A stretch of DNA of 64,000 nucleotides from Maribacter sedimenticola (GCF_900188415.1 NZ_FZNV01000010.1:1-64000), one strand, 5' to 3'; counted from the first letter of the stretch, positions 45,894 to 55,879 are shown. Numbers and translations are program-made. The notes: generated from the sequence alone by a model not told the origin.

Positions 45894-46922
45894 CTATTCT
45901 ATACTGTTTTTAGTGTATTGACGCCACTTTTCTATAGCATTGACCATATCTTCCGGTAGTTCAGAATCAAAACTCATATGCTTGCCCGTGACCGGATGAG
46001 TAAATCCTAAAGTTTTAGCATGTAAGGCTTGTCTGGGCAGTAACTTAAAGGTGTTTTCCACAAATTGCTTGTACTTGGTGAAGGTAGTACCTTTTAATAT
46101 ACGTTCTCCCCCATAACGCTCGTCATTGAACAAAGTATGTCCTATGTATTTCATATGCACACGTATTTGGTGCGTTCTACCGGTTTCCAATCTACACGAA
46201 ACCAATGTAACATACCCCAAACGTTCCAGTACCTTAAAATGCGTTACAGCTTCTTTACCTTCTTCACCATCTGGAAAAACATGCATCTGTAGCCTGTTTT
46301 TAGGATTTCTTCCTACATGTCCTTCAATAGTACCTTCATCTTCCTCCACATTACCCCAAACCAAGGCAATGTATTCACGCTCAGAAGTTTTATCAAAAAA
46401 TTGCTTTGCCAAATGGGTCATTGCGGCTTCGGTCTTTGCAACGACCAACAATCCGGAAGTATCCTTATCTATCCTATGAACTAATCCTGGTCGTTCGTTA
46501 CTGTTTACCGGTAAGTTATCCGTATGGTGTATAAGTGCATTGATCAAGGTTCCCGAATAATTGCCATGACCGGGATGTACTACCATACCTGCAGGTTTAT
46601 TAACCACCAAAAGCACTTCATCCTCATAGACAATATCCAATGGAATATCTTCTGGAATCAATAAGAATTCATGTGGTGGATGCTCAAACATGACTTTTAC
46701 CTCATCTCCCGCCTTTACCTTGTAATTAGATTTTACGATTTCGTCATTTACCCAAACATGACCATCTTTTGCTGCTTGTTGAATTTTGTTCCGTGTAGCG
46801 TTCTCTATAAAGTTCATTAAAAACTTATCTACCCTTAACGGCACTTGACCTTTTGAAGCTATAACACGATGGTGTTCAAAAAGTTCGCCATCTTCATTTT
46901 CGGGTTGTTCAATATTACTCAT
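45894..46922 (-). CDS. RluA/RluD family 23S rRNA pseudouridine synthase
   Basis: A 342-residue pseudouridylate synthase. An N-terminal S4 RNA-binding domain (RVDKFLMNFIENATRNKIQQAAKDGHVWVND) precedes the catalytic core with HRIDKDTSGLLVVAKT (catalytic Asp near residue 149). The motif MVVHPGHGNYSGTLINALIHH and the late GRTHQIRVHMKYIGHTLFND complete the RluD pattern. It overlaps the upstream PASTA gene by 4 bp, a conserved pairing in Flavobacteriaceae. The target is probably the 1911/1915/1917 site. Confidence 0.9.
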   Translation of the reverse strand: MSNIEQPENEDGELFEHHRVIASKGQVPLRVDKFLMNFIENATRNKIQQAAKDGHVWVNDEIVKSNYKVKAGDEVKVMFEHPPHEFLLIPEDIPLDIVYEDEVLLVVNKPAGMVVHPGHGNYSGTLINALIHHTDNLPVNSNERPGLVHRIDKDTSGLLVVAKTEAAMTHLAKQFFDKTSEREYIALVWGNVEEDEGTIEGHVGRNPKNRLQMHVFPDGEEGKEAVTHFKVLERLGYVTLVSCRLETGRTHQIRVHMKYIGHTLFNDERYGGERILKGTTFTKYKQFVENTFKLLPRQALHAKTLGFTHPVTGKHMSFDSELPEDMVNAIEKWRQYTKNSIE

Positions 46923-47512
46923 TCCTGTTCTGAATCTGCCTTTATTATAGCACGTTCCGGTATTGAACCATTACCACAAATCAATTCTATTTTTGATGTC
47001 TTAGGTAATTTATCACCTGGCTTAATATATTTTCCCTTAAATTTTAATTGGTACACCATATCCTTACCCAATTCATCTACATAAGTAACGCGCTCAACAT
47101 CCAGACCAACAGCCTTTAGCATAGAGGAAGCATTTCTCTTGGTTACTTGTATTATTTTTGGCACGGTCACTTTCTTATAGCCAGAAGGGTTTACGGTGAA
47201 ATATATTTTCCTATTGGTCTTTACCTTGGCCCCGGCAGAAGGGGTTTGTTCTATAATAGAAAACCTAGGATAATCTGGATTGTAATTCGCCGAATCTAAA
47301 ACCTCATATCTAAGACCTGCATCTTCAATGGATTTTCGCATTTCCATGACCGATTGTTTAGAAAAGTCCGGAACCTCCACAAATTCACCATGATTAGTGG
47401 TGCTTTTAAGCCAATTCAAGACTAAAAAAATTATGATTATGGAAAATAAAAGGGCGAGACCTAACTGAATTAAAAAGGTCTTACTCCTTAAAAAATTTAA
47501 AAAATTTCTCAT
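46919..47512 (-). CDS. PASTA-domain membrane protein
   Basis: A 197-residue protein with a short cytoplasmic N-terminus, one transmembrane helix (IQLGLALLFSIIIIFLVL) and two PASTA repeats (VEVPDFSKQSVMEMRKSIEDAGLRYEVLDSANYNPDYPRFSIIEQTPSAGAKVK, quoted as landmarks VEVPDFSKQS and QTPSAGAKV; then VTVPKIIQVTKRNASSML). PASTA domains bind peptidoglycan stems. No kinase domain is present, so it is likely a cell-wall sensor or anchor. I chose the start at 47512 because a good promoter lies between it and the earlier in-frame ATG at 47557. Confidence 0.85.
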   Translation of the reverse strand: MRNFLNFLRSKTFLIQLGLALLFSIIIIFLVLNWLKSTTNHGEFVEVPDFSKQSVMEMRKSIEDAGLRYEVLDSANYNPDYPRFSIIEQTPSAGAKVKTNRKIYFTVNPSGYKKVTVPKIIQVTKRNASSMLKAVGLDVERVTYVDELGKDMVYQLKFKGKYIKPGDKLPKTSKIELICGNGSIPERAIIKADSEQE

Positions 47513-47530
47513 ACGTACAGTTTGACCCAA

Positions 47531-47557
47531 CAAATATAGTAAATGCCCCCTTACCAA
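47531..47557 (-). promoter_or_regulatory. Promoter of the PASTA-rluD unit
   Basis: On the minus strand TTG (47557-47555), 16 bp, then TATATTTG (47538-47531). The -7 box is a perfect match; the spacer is a little short. The start would be near 47526, 14 bp before the chosen ATG. Confidence 0.55.
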
Positions 47558-47685
47558 TTGGCGGCTTCTTTTCGTAAGTTCCCTTCAACTTTATCAACCC
47601 TTAACGAAAATTAATGGTGGATGTCCCTTTTTTATTTTGCTCCAATACGTCATCTTTGCCATAACATTCTCTTTTTGTATAATTC

Positions 47686-48660
47686 ATGAAAAAAAATATA
47701 GCAATTATAATGGGCGGCTATTCCAGCGAATATAAAATTTCGCTTAAAAGTGGCAATGTAGTCTATACTTATTTGGATAAAGAACAGTTTAATCTATACC
47801 GTATACATATTTTTAAGGATAAATGGGTTTATGTAGATGATGCCGGTACAGAAGTACCAATTGACCGTAACAACTTTTCCATATCTTTAAATGGCACCAC
47901 CATAACCTTTGATTGTGTTTTTAATGCCATACATGGAACGCCAGGAGAAGACGGACTTATGCAGGCCTATTTTAAATTGCTGAACATACCGCATACTTCT
48001 TGTGGATTTTACCAAGCCGCACTTACCTTTAATAAAAGAGATTTGCTTAGTGTTTTAAAACCTTATGGCATAAAATCCGCCCCTGCCTATTATTTGAATT
48101 TAGGGGACAAAATCAATGAAACAGATATTATAAATAAAGTGCAATTACCATGTTTTGTCAAGGCCAATAAATCTGGTAGCAGCTATGGTATAACCAAAGT
48201 CTATAAAAAGGAAGAATTAAAAAACGCCATTGCCACAGCCTATAAAGAGGACGATGAAATTATTATTGAAGGTTTTTTGGAAGGTACGGAAGTTTCTGTT
48301 GGTGTATTAAAAATCAATGGAGTTACCACGGTATTACCTATTACGGAGATTGTAAGCGAAAACGATTTTTTTGATTACGAAGCCAAATATGAAGGTAAAT
48401 CCCAAGAAATAACCCCGGCAAGAATCAATGACGAGCAACTTGCCAATGTAACCACCGTATCCAAAAAAATATATGACATCCTAAAAATGACCGGTTTTTC
48501 CAGAAGCGAATTTATTTTCATTGGCAATGAACCGTATTTGTTGGAGATGAACACCACACCAGGATTGACCACAGAAAGTATTTTACCCCAACAGGCCAAA
48601 GAAGCAGGTATAACCTTGCCCCAGCTATTTGAAAATGCCATTATAGAAGCATTGTCCTAA
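47686..48660 (+). CDS. ddl: D-alanine--D-alanine ligase
   Basis: A 324-residue ATP-grasp ligase for peptidoglycan precursors. It starts MKKNIAIIMGGYSSEYKISLKSG. The substrate-binding AIHGTPGEDGLMQAYF motif, KANKSGSSYGITKV (ATP-binding) and EMNTTPGLTTESILP near the end match the family. The gene lies 31 bp before coaD, divergent from the PASTA protein, so cell-wall and CoA genes are neighbours. Confidence 0.95.
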   Translation: MKKNIAIIMGGYSSEYKISLKSGNVVYTYLDKEQFNLYRIHIFKDKWVYVDDAGTEVPIDRNNFSISLNGTTITFDCVFNAIHGTPGEDGLMQAYFKLLNIPHTSCGFYQAALTFNKRDLLSVLKPYGIKSAPAYYLNLGDKINETDIINKVQLPCFVKANKSGSSYGITKVYKKEELKNAIATAYKEDDEIIIEGFLEGTEVSVGVLKINGVTTVLPITEIVSENDFFDYEAKYEGKSQEITPARINDEQLANVTTVSKKIYDILKMTGFSRSEFIFIGNEPYLLEMNTTPGLTTESILPQQAKEAGITLPQLFENAIIEALS

Positions 48661-48691
48661 TTTGCCTATATTTAGAACGTAAAATTCATTT

Positions 48692-49144
48692 ATGAGACGC
48701 GCAATTTTTCCCGGTTCTTTTGACCCCTTGACCTTGGGGCACCATGATATCATTATGCGGGGTATTACCCTCTTTGATGAAATAATTATTGCCATAGGTA
48801 AGAATGCCGATAAAAAATATATGTTCACATTAGAGCAGCGCATGAAATTCATTACTGAAACTTTTAAGGATCAACCTTCCATTTCGGTAAAATCCTATCA
48901 AGGGCTTACGGTAGATTTTTGTAAGAAAGTAAACGCCAATTTTATTTTAAGGGGACTAAGAAATCCTGGGGATTTTGAATTTGAGAAGGCTATTGCCCAT
49001 ACGAACAGAAAATTATCCGAGATAGAAACCGTGTTTTTATTGACCTCATCGGGCAAATCCTATATCAGTTCCTCTATTGTAAGGGATGTAATACGTAATA
49101 ATGGTGATTATACCGGGCTGGTACCTCCTTTTGTAAGAAAATAG
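48692..49144 (+). CDS. coaD: Phosphopantetheine adenylyltransferase
   Basis: A 150-residue nucleotidyltransferase making dephospho-CoA. The FPGSFDPLTLGHHDII motif (T/HxGH at residues 14-18) is at the start, followed by the RGLRNPGDFEFEKAIAHTNR substrate segment and SSGKSYISSSIVRDVIRNNGDYTGLVPPFV near the end. It sits 31 bp after ddl. Confidence 0.95.
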   Translation: MRRAIFPGSFDPLTLGHHDIIMRGITLFDEIIIAIGKNADKKYMFTLEQRMKFITETFKDQPSISVKSYQGLTVDFCKKVNANFILRGLRNPGDFEFEKAIAHTNRKLSEIETVFLLTSSGKSYISSSIVRDVIRNNGDYTGLVPPFVRK

Positions 49145-49266
49145 AGAAAAAGACCCTTTACACCACACAAAAACAGTTTTCAACAACATTTATTAATAAA
49201 ATGACAACAAATCGGCTTTAAAAGTTAGAATATTCCATTATTTTAGTAGGAAAATTCTTTCCGACT

Positions 49267-51108
49267 ATGCTAAAATCAAATAAGAGTATCATATCGTCCT
49301 TAGATTGGATTGCACAAATTCCCTCCTCCATTGCAATCATAGATACGGATCTAAGATTAAAAAGCGCTTCTCCAAAATGGCTTTCAACATTTAATTTTAG
49401 TTTAGAGAAAATCAAGGACCAACAAATTCCTGACCTATTTCCACAATTAGGACCAGAGTTCCAAACCCGGTTATCTTATAGTCTAGATGGTCTCAGGGAT
49501 ATAAAATTTAAGTATAGCCCTATCCATCAAACGGATACACAGCAAAATTCTTTTTGGCATTTAAACCCTTGGAAAGATGGTTACGGAAATATAATTGGTG
49601 TTATCATTAAAGTAGAAACCATATCAAAAGCTCAAGAACTGCAATGGGAACTAAACAAGACCAAACGCCTTCTAAATCAAAAGGGTTCCATTGCACAAAT
49701 AGGCAGCTGGGAATACGATATCAAGGAAAACAATTTACAATGGACACCTTCAGTATACAAAATTTATGGTGTTTCCAATGAGTTCATACCTACTATAGAA
49801 AATGCCATTCATTTTTATTTACCTGAAACCTCTAGAAAAACCATAAAGGATTCCTTGGAAAATGCCATACAATCCGGTTTACCTTGGAATGAAAAATTAC
49901 AATTGAAACAAAAGGACGGTACCGTAATCTGGGTAAACTCTATAGGGCGTCCAAAATTTAAGAATGGAAAGTGCACAAGAATAATTGGTACCCTACAAAA
50001 TATTACCGATACCATTCTAGCAAATTCAACAACGCTCACCGTAGAACCAACCAAGTATCCCTTGTTTGAAAAGGTCCCTTTTGGTTTAGCTATTATTGAT
50101 CGGTCATCTGGGCAAATTAAAGATGTAAACAATAGACTTCTACAACTCACGGAATTTGAGAAAACGCATTTCCTTCAACGACATTTCACTGCATTTATCA
50201 AAAAAAATCAGCAAACGGACTTTATTATGCTTAGTAAGCAATTAAAGGAAAGCGGTGAGTTCAGTGCATTTAAAACTACATTTACCACCAAGAACAAAAA
50301 GAATATTACTATACAGATTTCCGGGGCTATTCTTCAGGATGAAATAGATGGTAATCTACTTTGTACAATTGAGAATATCACATCACAGAGCAACCTGGAA
50401 AGAAATTTCAAGAAGACCATTAGGGTATCCAAGGAAAAAAATGAAAAGTTATTGAACTTTGCCCATATGGTATCTCACAACCTTAAGACGCATGCCACCA
50501 ACTTTTCATTACTGCTTAATTTTTTAAATGCAGAAAATGGCGCGCACGAACGCAAGAAATTAATGCATATGTTGTTTAGTGCATCTGACAACTTAACGGA
50601 AACAATAAAAGGATTAAGGGAAATTGTTGAAGTACGTTCCAATATTAATCTAGAAAAAAAATCACTTTCCCTCAACGAACATGTTTTCCTAGTAGAGCAA
50701 AATGTAGCCGGTCTATTAAAGGAGACCAAAGGTAAAATTGTCAATGAAATAGCAGATACGGTAACAATTAATGCATTGCCCGCATATCTCAATAGTATTT
50801 TGACCAATTGCATTACAAACGCTATCAAATACAGAAAAGAAGGAAAAAGTCCCATAATCATAATTAGTGCCAAGGAAGAAAAAAATTATACGGTATTGAG
50901 CATTGAGGACAACGGAATTGGTATTGATCTTGAAAAACATGGCGACAAACTCTTTGGCCTTTACAATACATTTCACAGAAATAAGGATTCTAGAGGAATT
51001 GGCCTGTATATTACCAAAAATCAAATAGAGGCAATGAACGGTAAAATAAGCGCAATAAGCACTGTAGGACAAGGAACAACCTTTAAAATTTATTTCAATA
51101 AAAATTGA
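49267..51108 (+). CDS. PAS-domain sensor histidine kinase 1
   Basis: A 613-residue cytoplasmic kinase without membrane helices. Three PAS domains cover roughly residues 15-125, 145-260 and 265-380. The dimerisation helix carries the phosphorylated His404 in NFAHMVSHNLKTH. The ATP domain has the N box NAIKYR, G1 box DNGIGID and G2 box GIGLYITKNQ. It is a clear paralogue of the next gene over its whole length. The absence of transmembrane helices suggests it senses an internal signal. The ligand is unknown. Confidence 0.88.
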   Translation: MLKSNKSIISSLDWIAQIPSSIAIIDTDLRLKSASPKWLSTFNFSLEKIKDQQIPDLFPQLGPEFQTRLSYSLDGLRDIKFKYSPIHQTDTQQNSFWHLNPWKDGYGNIIGVIIKVETISKAQELQWELNKTKRLLNQKGSIAQIGSWEYDIKENNLQWTPSVYKIYGVSNEFIPTIENAIHFYLPETSRKTIKDSLENAIQSGLPWNEKLQLKQKDGTVIWVNSIGRPKFKNGKCTRIIGTLQNITDTILANSTTLTVEPTKYPLFEKVPFGLAIIDRSSGQIKDVNNRLLQLTEFEKTHFLQRHFTAFIKKNQQTDFIMLSKQLKESGEFSAFKTTFTTKNKKNITIQISGAILQDEIDGNLLCTIENITSQSNLERNFKKTIRVSKEKNEKLLNFAHMVSHNLKTHATNFSLLLNFLNAENGAHERKKLMHMLFSASDNLTETIKGLREIVEVRSNINLEKKSLSLNEHVFLVEQNVAGLLKETKGKIVNEIADTVTINALPAYLNSILTNCITNAIKYRKEGKSPIIIISAKEEKNYTVLSIEDNGIGIDLEKHGDKLFGLYNTFHRNKDSRGIGLYITKNQIEAMNGKISAISTVGQGTTFKIYFNKN

Positions 51109-51224
51109 TGGAGATTATCTAAAATTGAACCTATTTCCTATTACACAACGTAATTTGAAACATTCACAACAAATTTACCTTAAACCTACAAACACCAACT
51201 AATTTAGTAAGAAATTACATCGAT

Positions 51225-53078
51225 ATGATTAAAGTTCCCCAAACATCGAGTACCTCTTTTATAATAAAACAGCTGCCGACACCAACGGCATTTGTGGATA
51301 CAAATTATAATGTTATACATGCATCTGACAAATGGATGCAATTGTTTAAAAAGCACACGACAACACATAAAAAGTCTAGCCTATTTGAATTGTTTCCCAA
51401 CCTAAGTCCTAAATGGAAGAACGTGCTTGAAAACTGTTTTAAAGGTAATCCCCAGCCATTAGGTATACACCAGGCAGAAGACGACAAGAACAATGAGTTG
51501 TGGTATGAGTGGTCCAATTCTCCTTGGTACGATAACAATGAAGAAATTATTGGTGCCATTATTCAGATTACGGATATCACAGATTCTATAAATAGCGAAC
51601 TGGAACTTAATAAAAAAGACCTTTTACTAAAGCAGCAGTCTGAAATAACCAAAATTGGTAGATGGGAATATGATGTCAACAATAATATCCTGACCTGGTG
51701 TAACATCACAAAGGCAATTCATGAAGTTCCGCCCCATTTTACACCTAATATTGAAAATGCCATTTACTATTATAAAGAGGGCCATAGCCGTAATGCAATA
51801 TCCATGGCGCTATTTGAAGCTCAGGAAAAGGGAAAGGCATGGAGCAATCTAAAATTACAGATCGTAACCGCTAACGGAAAAGAAAAATGGGTTATGGCTG
51901 GCGGTAAACCAATTTACCACAATGGGGAATTAGTTGGTTTAATAGGTACATTCCAAGATATACAAGACCAGGTAGATGCGGACAACAAGACCTTGAACAA
52001 TGAAAAATTATTGAGGACCTTGATTGACAATCTACCCGTTAACGTATATATAAAGGATACGGAATCCAGAAAGATATTGGTCAATAAAGCGGAGTGCGAT
52101 TTTCTAGGCGTTGATAATCCCGAAGAAATTTTAGGAAAGAGCGACTTTGACCTCTATCCTGCAGAATCAGCTGCCAGATCTAGGGAAGAGGACTTAATGG
52201 TAATGAATACCTTAAAACCCATTATCAGTAAGGAAACGCTTAACATAAAATTAGACGGCAAGGAAACCTCCTTCCTAAGCTCCAAGATTCCATTACTCAA
52301 CAATAAGGGTATTGCTTATGGTATTGTAGGTATAAGCTTGGACATCACCGCATTAAAAGAAAAGGAAACTGAATTAAGGAATATTATCAACATTGCATCT
52401 ATCCAAAATAAGAAACTGTTGAATTTTGCGCATATCGTATCGCATAACCTAAGATCGCATTCTGCGAATTTCAGCATGCTGCTCGACTTTTTAAACGATG
52501 AGGAAGATGAGGATGAGAAAAAACGGATTATTAAGATGCTATCTGATTCCTCCAATAATTTATTGGAAACTTTGGATAATTTAAACGATGTTATTTCAAT
52601 CAACACCAATACCAACATTGAAAAAAAATCAATTAATTTATACAAAAAGGTATTGGATGTACATCAATATTTAACAGGATATCTTCTTAACAACAAGGCA
52701 GAGATAAAGAATACTATACCCAAAACGTTTAAGGTAAAATCAGTACCTTCTTATTTGGACAGTATATTAAACAATTTCATCACTAATGCCGTAAAATATA
52801 AGGACCCCAAAAGAAACTCTAAAATTGTACTAAGTGCATCTAAGGAAGATGGTTATTCCGTATTGACCATTGCGGACAATGGCTTGGGAATTGATCTTGA
52901 AAAACATGGCAAAAAATTATTTGGCATGTACAAAACGTTCCATGAGCATAAAGATGCTAGAGGTATTGGTCTTTACATAACAAAAAATCAAATAGATGCC
53001 ATGAACGGTAAAATTGAAGTGAGCAGTGAAGTAGGAAAAGGAACGGAATTCAAAATATTCTTTAATGACAAAAATTAG
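51225..53078 (+). CDS. PAS-domain sensor histidine kinase 2
   Basis: A 617-residue soluble kinase with the same layout as its upstream neighbour. PAS domains lie at about residues 12-125, 145-260 and 265-380, the last of PAS_4 type (IDNLPVNVYIKDTESRKILVNK). The phosphorylated His407 is in NFAHIVSHNLRSHSANF, and the ATP site has NAVKYK, DNGLGID and GIGLYITKNQ. It overlaps the response regulator start by 14 bp, so the two are translationally coupled and probably partners. Confidence 0.88.
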   Translation: MIKVPQTSSTSFIIKQLPTPTAFVDTNYNVIHASDKWMQLFKKHTTTHKKSSLFELFPNLSPKWKNVLENCFKGNPQPLGIHQAEDDKNNELWYEWSNSPWYDNNEEIIGAIIQITDITDSINSELELNKKDLLLKQQSEITKIGRWEYDVNNNILTWCNITKAIHEVPPHFTPNIENAIYYYKEGHSRNAISMALFEAQEKGKAWSNLKLQIVTANGKEKWVMAGGKPIYHNGELVGLIGTFQDIQDQVDADNKTLNNEKLLRTLIDNLPVNVYIKDTESRKILVNKAECDFLGVDNPEEILGKSDFDLYPAESAARSREEDLMVMNTLKPIISKETLNIKLDGKETSFLSSKIPLLNNKGIAYGIVGISLDITALKEKETELRNIINIASIQNKKLLNFAHIVSHNLRSHSANFSMLLDFLNDEEDEDEKKRIIKMLSDSSNNLLETLDNLNDVISINTNTNIEKKSINLYKKVLDVHQYLTGYLLNNKAEIKNTIPKTFKVKSVPSYLDSILNNFITNAVKYKDPKRNSKIVLSASKEDGYSVLTIADNGLGIDLEKHGKKLFGMYKTFHEHKDARGIGLYITKNQIDAMNGKIEVSSEVGKGTEFKIFFNDKN

Positions 53079-53481
53079 TGAGATCACTATAATCGATGAT
53101 GATGCTATTACGGTTTTTGGTTTAAGAAAGTTAATTAGCCTTGCCGTTGAATGCGATATTATTGAATCTTATGCAAACGGGTTGTTGGCCATAGATGCCA
53201 TGAAAGAAAAACTACATAAAAATAAACCTATCCCTAAAATATTATTTTTAGACATTAATATGCCTATAATGGACGGATGGGAATTTTTAGAAGCGTTTAT
53301 ACAATTACCCATTAAGGATAGGGTACGAATTAATATCGTTACCTCTTCCATAGATCCCTATGACAAAAAACAATGGGAACATTACAGGACCAAAAGCCAC
53401 CATTTGATCACGTTCAATCAAAAACCAATTGATAAATCCAAAATAGAGGATATTACAAAAATTGCCGAAAGCGTAAACTAA
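53065..53481 (+). CDS. Single-domain response regulator
   Basis: A 138-residue CheY-like receiver with no output domain. The acidic pocket is Asp11-Asp13 (TIIDDDAITVFG), the phosphoacceptor is Asp63 in LFLDINMPIMDGWEF, a Ser/Thr switch lies in VTSSID and the conserved lysine in NQKPI. It starts inside the last codons of kinase 2. With no DNA-binding domain it must act through protein contacts or as a phosphate relay. Confidence 0.9.
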   Translation: MTKISEITIIDDDAITVFGLRKLISLAVECDIIESYANGLLAIDAMKEKLHKNKPIPKILFLDINMPIMDGWEFLEAFIQLPIKDRVRINIVTSSIDPYDKKQWEHYRTKSHHLITFNQKPIDKSKIEDITKIAESVN

Positions 53482-53493
53482 TGATTAAATTTG
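53462..53493 (+). promoter_or_regulatory. Promoter of the M14 peptidase gene
   Basis: TTG (53462-53464), 21 bp, and TAAATTTG (53486-53493) fit the Bacteroidota consensus. It starts inside the 3' end of the response regulator gene. The start point near 53498 leaves a leader of about 39 nt before the ATG at 53537. Confidence 0.65.
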
Positions 53494-53536
53494 TGCTTGT
53501 TTAACCGCATGCACACTCTTAATACTTATTCCGGCA

Positions 53537-55285
53537 ATGAGACCATTATTTCTATTTGTTATCTTTTCCCTACTATTTTCATGTAAAAAGGTTGAGGAAA
53601 ACTACGTACAGGAATTCCCTACACCTTTTGAACAATCCAATAAAGAAGAAACGGCCACATATGAGGAGGTTTTGGATTTCTATAAAAAACTTGCCAAAGA
53701 GTTCTCCAGTATAAATATTCAAACTATTGGCACTACAGATAGTGGCCATCCATTACATGTCGTCACCTTTAGCCCAAAAGGCAACTTTAATTTTAAAAAG
53801 CTTAGCGTTGACCATACATTAATGCTAATAAACAATGGTATTCACCCAGGTGAAAGTGATGGTATTGACGCTACAATGCTTTTATTCAGGGATTTGGCCA
53901 GTCAAAAAATAGAAAGTCCCAAACAAACCATCATTGCAACTATCCCAATCTATAATATTGGAGGGGCATTAAACAGAAACAGTACCACCAGGGCAAACCA
54001 AAATGGCCCAAAGGCATACGGTTTTAGAGGCAATGCAAGAAATTATGACCTTAATAGAGATTTTATAAAGAGCGATACCAAAAATGCGGCAACTTTTGCC
54101 GAGATCTATCACCTTATCAATCCTGATGTTTTTATTGATAATCATGTAAGCAATGGTGCAGATTACCAATATACCCTTACACACCTTTTTACCCAACATA
54201 ATAAATTGGGTGGAGCTTTAGGTAATTATGTCCATCAACAATTTATGCCCCTTTTAAAGGATTCCCTTTTACAGGACAATTGGGAAATTACCCCCTATGT
54301 CAATGTTTTCAATAAACCACCGGAAACCGGATTTCAGCAATTTATGGACCACCCAAGATATTCCACCGGATACACCACCCTTTGGAACACTTTGGGCATG
54401 ATGGTTGAAACCCATATGTTGAAACCTTATAAAGAACGCGTAGCGGGCACCTATGAACTCATGAAAAATATGATTGCCTTAAGTGATATTGAAGGTCCTA
54501 AAATTAAGGAATTGCGCACATTAAGGGCCAAAGAGTTGGCAGATGCTCAATATTACCCTATTGCATGGCAAGTAGACACAACAAAATCCAGTACAATTAA
54601 ATTTAAGGGGTTTACAGCAGATACCATTACTAGTGAAGTTACAGGTTTTCCTAGATTAAAATTCAATAGACAGGCCCCAATAGAGAATGAAATTGAATAC
54701 AAGGACTTTTTTATGGCATTGGATTCTATTGAAATACCCAAAGCCTACGTAATTGGCAAACAATGGTCCTCTATCATAGATAGATTGAACATGAACCATA
54801 TACAATATGAAACCATTAAAACGGATACCCTCATACAAATTGAATCTTACAGCATTACGGATTACCAAACAGTGAGTGCTCCTTATGAAGGTCATTACCT
54901 TCATTATAACACCCAACTTTCAACAGAAGATAGAGCTCAAAATTTTTATGCCGGCGATATTATTGTACCTGTTGATCAACCTGGTATTAGATATATCATT
55001 GAGACCTTGGAACCATCAGCTAAGGACTCGTTTTTCAACTGGAACTTTTTTGACACCATTTTACAACAAAAAGAGGGATTTTCACCGTATGTTTTTGAAG
55101 ACACCGCAATACAGATACTTAAAAATAATCCCGATTTACAAACTGCCTTTGAGAATAAAAGGAATACTGATCCCAATTTTAAGGAAAATTGGTATTCACA
55201 ATTAGATTGGCTGTTTAAACAAAGTGATCTTTATGAAAAGGCACATATGCAATATCCTATATATAGGATTGCACGTACAAATTAA
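53537..55285 (+). CDS. Lipoprotein M14 family zinc metallopeptidase
   Basis: A 582-residue exported lipoprotein. The signal RPLFLFVIFSLLFSC ends at the acylated Cys16. The M14 zinc site begins with His103 and Glu106 in NNGIHPGESDGID, followed by RNYDLNRDF and the third ligand His in DNHVSNGADYQYT. The glutamate base is probably in VETHMLKPYKERV. A C-terminal beta-rich extension (from about residue 340) is usual for this flavobacterial subfamily. The substrate is unknown. Its stop codon overlaps the Nudix stop codon on the opposite strand (TTAA). Confidence 0.88.
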   Translation: MRPLFLFVIFSLLFSCKKVEENYVQEFPTPFEQSNKEETATYEEVLDFYKKLAKEFSSINIQTIGTTDSGHPLHVVTFSPKGNFNFKKLSVDHTLMLINNGIHPGESDGIDATMLLFRDLASQKIESPKQTIIATIPIYNIGGALNRNSTTRANQNGPKAYGFRGNARNYDLNRDFIKSDTKNAATFAEIYHLINPDVFIDNHVSNGADYQYTLTHLFTQHNKLGGALGNYVHQQFMPLLKDSLLQDNWEITPYVNVFNKPPETGFQQFMDHPRYSTGYTTLWNTLGMMVETHMLKPYKERVAGTYELMKNMIALSDIEGPKIKELRTLRAKELADAQYYPIAWQVDTTKSSTIKFKGFTADTITSEVTGFPRLKFNRQAPIENEIEYKDFFMALDSIEIPKAYVIGKQWSSIIDRLNMNHIQYETIKTDTLIQIESYSITDYQTVSAPYEGHYLHYNTQLSTEDRAQNFYAGDIIVPVDQPGIRYIIETLEPSAKDSFFNWNFFDTILQQKEGFSPYVFEDTAIQILKNNPDLQTAFENKRNTDPNFKENWYSQLDWLFKQSDLYEKAHMQYPIYRIARTN

Positions 55286-55872
55286 TCCCCTTCAAATAAA
55301 ATCTTGATATTGGCATAGGAATTCTGTAGCGCCTTTTGGATCTTTATGGGTCCTTTCCATCGTACCTTTACGATTCCCTCTTTTTTCTCCGGTTTCAACT
55401 TACCGTTATAATCGGTCTTCATTGCATACCAATGCACTTGTTTTAGGGTATAGATGCCACCGTTCTTAAAAATATGGTATGTGGTGCGTAAAAAGTTTTC
55501 AATCTTTAATCCTTTGACCCCGGTTTCTTCCATGACCTCGCGAATGGCACAATCCTCTATTGATTCCCCCTTATCCAATTTACCCTTGGGCAAGTCCCAC
55601 TTATCGTTCCTATATATAAACAATACCTTTCCTTCCTCATTGGTTACCACCCCTCCGGCCGCGACCACCAAAGGAATTTCCTTGGTGAATTTTTTTAGAA
55701 TTTCCTCATGGTTTGGATGATAGATATAAGCCTCTGTTAATTTTTTCTTTTTTAAAGATTTAATTGCTTCTTGAATTGAATCTTGGTTGAGTAGAAAATA
55801 CTCCCCATTTGCCGTTTCTGATAGTTTATTTGTTAAAATCAAAGGCAATTCATTGACAAAAACTTTATACAT
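55282..55872 (-). CDS. Nudix hydrolase
   Basis: A 196-residue protein whose N-terminal region (residues 1-65) precedes a Nudix domain. The full Nudix box GKLDKGESIEDCAIREVMEETGV is met, with Gly97, Glu103, Arg111-Glu112, Glu115-Glu116 and Gly118 in place (split for reading: GKLDKGESIED then CAIREVMEETGV). It should hydrolyse a nucleoside-diphosphate-linked substrate. The substrate is unknown. MYKVFVNELP at 55872 is the preferred start. Methionines at 55878 and 55881 would overlap the divergent pyrE start. Confidence 0.87.
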   Translation of the reverse strand: MYKVFVNELPLILTNKLSETANGEYFLLNQDSIQEAIKSLKKKKLTEAYIYHPNHEEILKKFTKEIPLVVAAGGVVTNEEGKVLFIYRNDKWDLPKGKLDKGESIEDCAIREVMEETGVKGLKIENFLRTTYHIFKNGGIYTLKQVHWYAMKTDYNGKLKPEKKEGIVKVRWKGPIKIQKALQNSYANIKILFEGD

Positions 55873-55875
55873 TTG
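55868..55875 (+). promoter_or_regulatory. Possible pyrE -7 element inside the Nudix start
   Basis: TACATTTG matches TAnnTTTG exactly and ends 4 bp before the pyrE ATG, so the transcript would start at or next to the ATG. It overlaps the first codons of the divergent Nudix gene. No good -33 box at normal spacing was found. Confidence 0.5.
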
Positions 55876-55879
55876 CATC

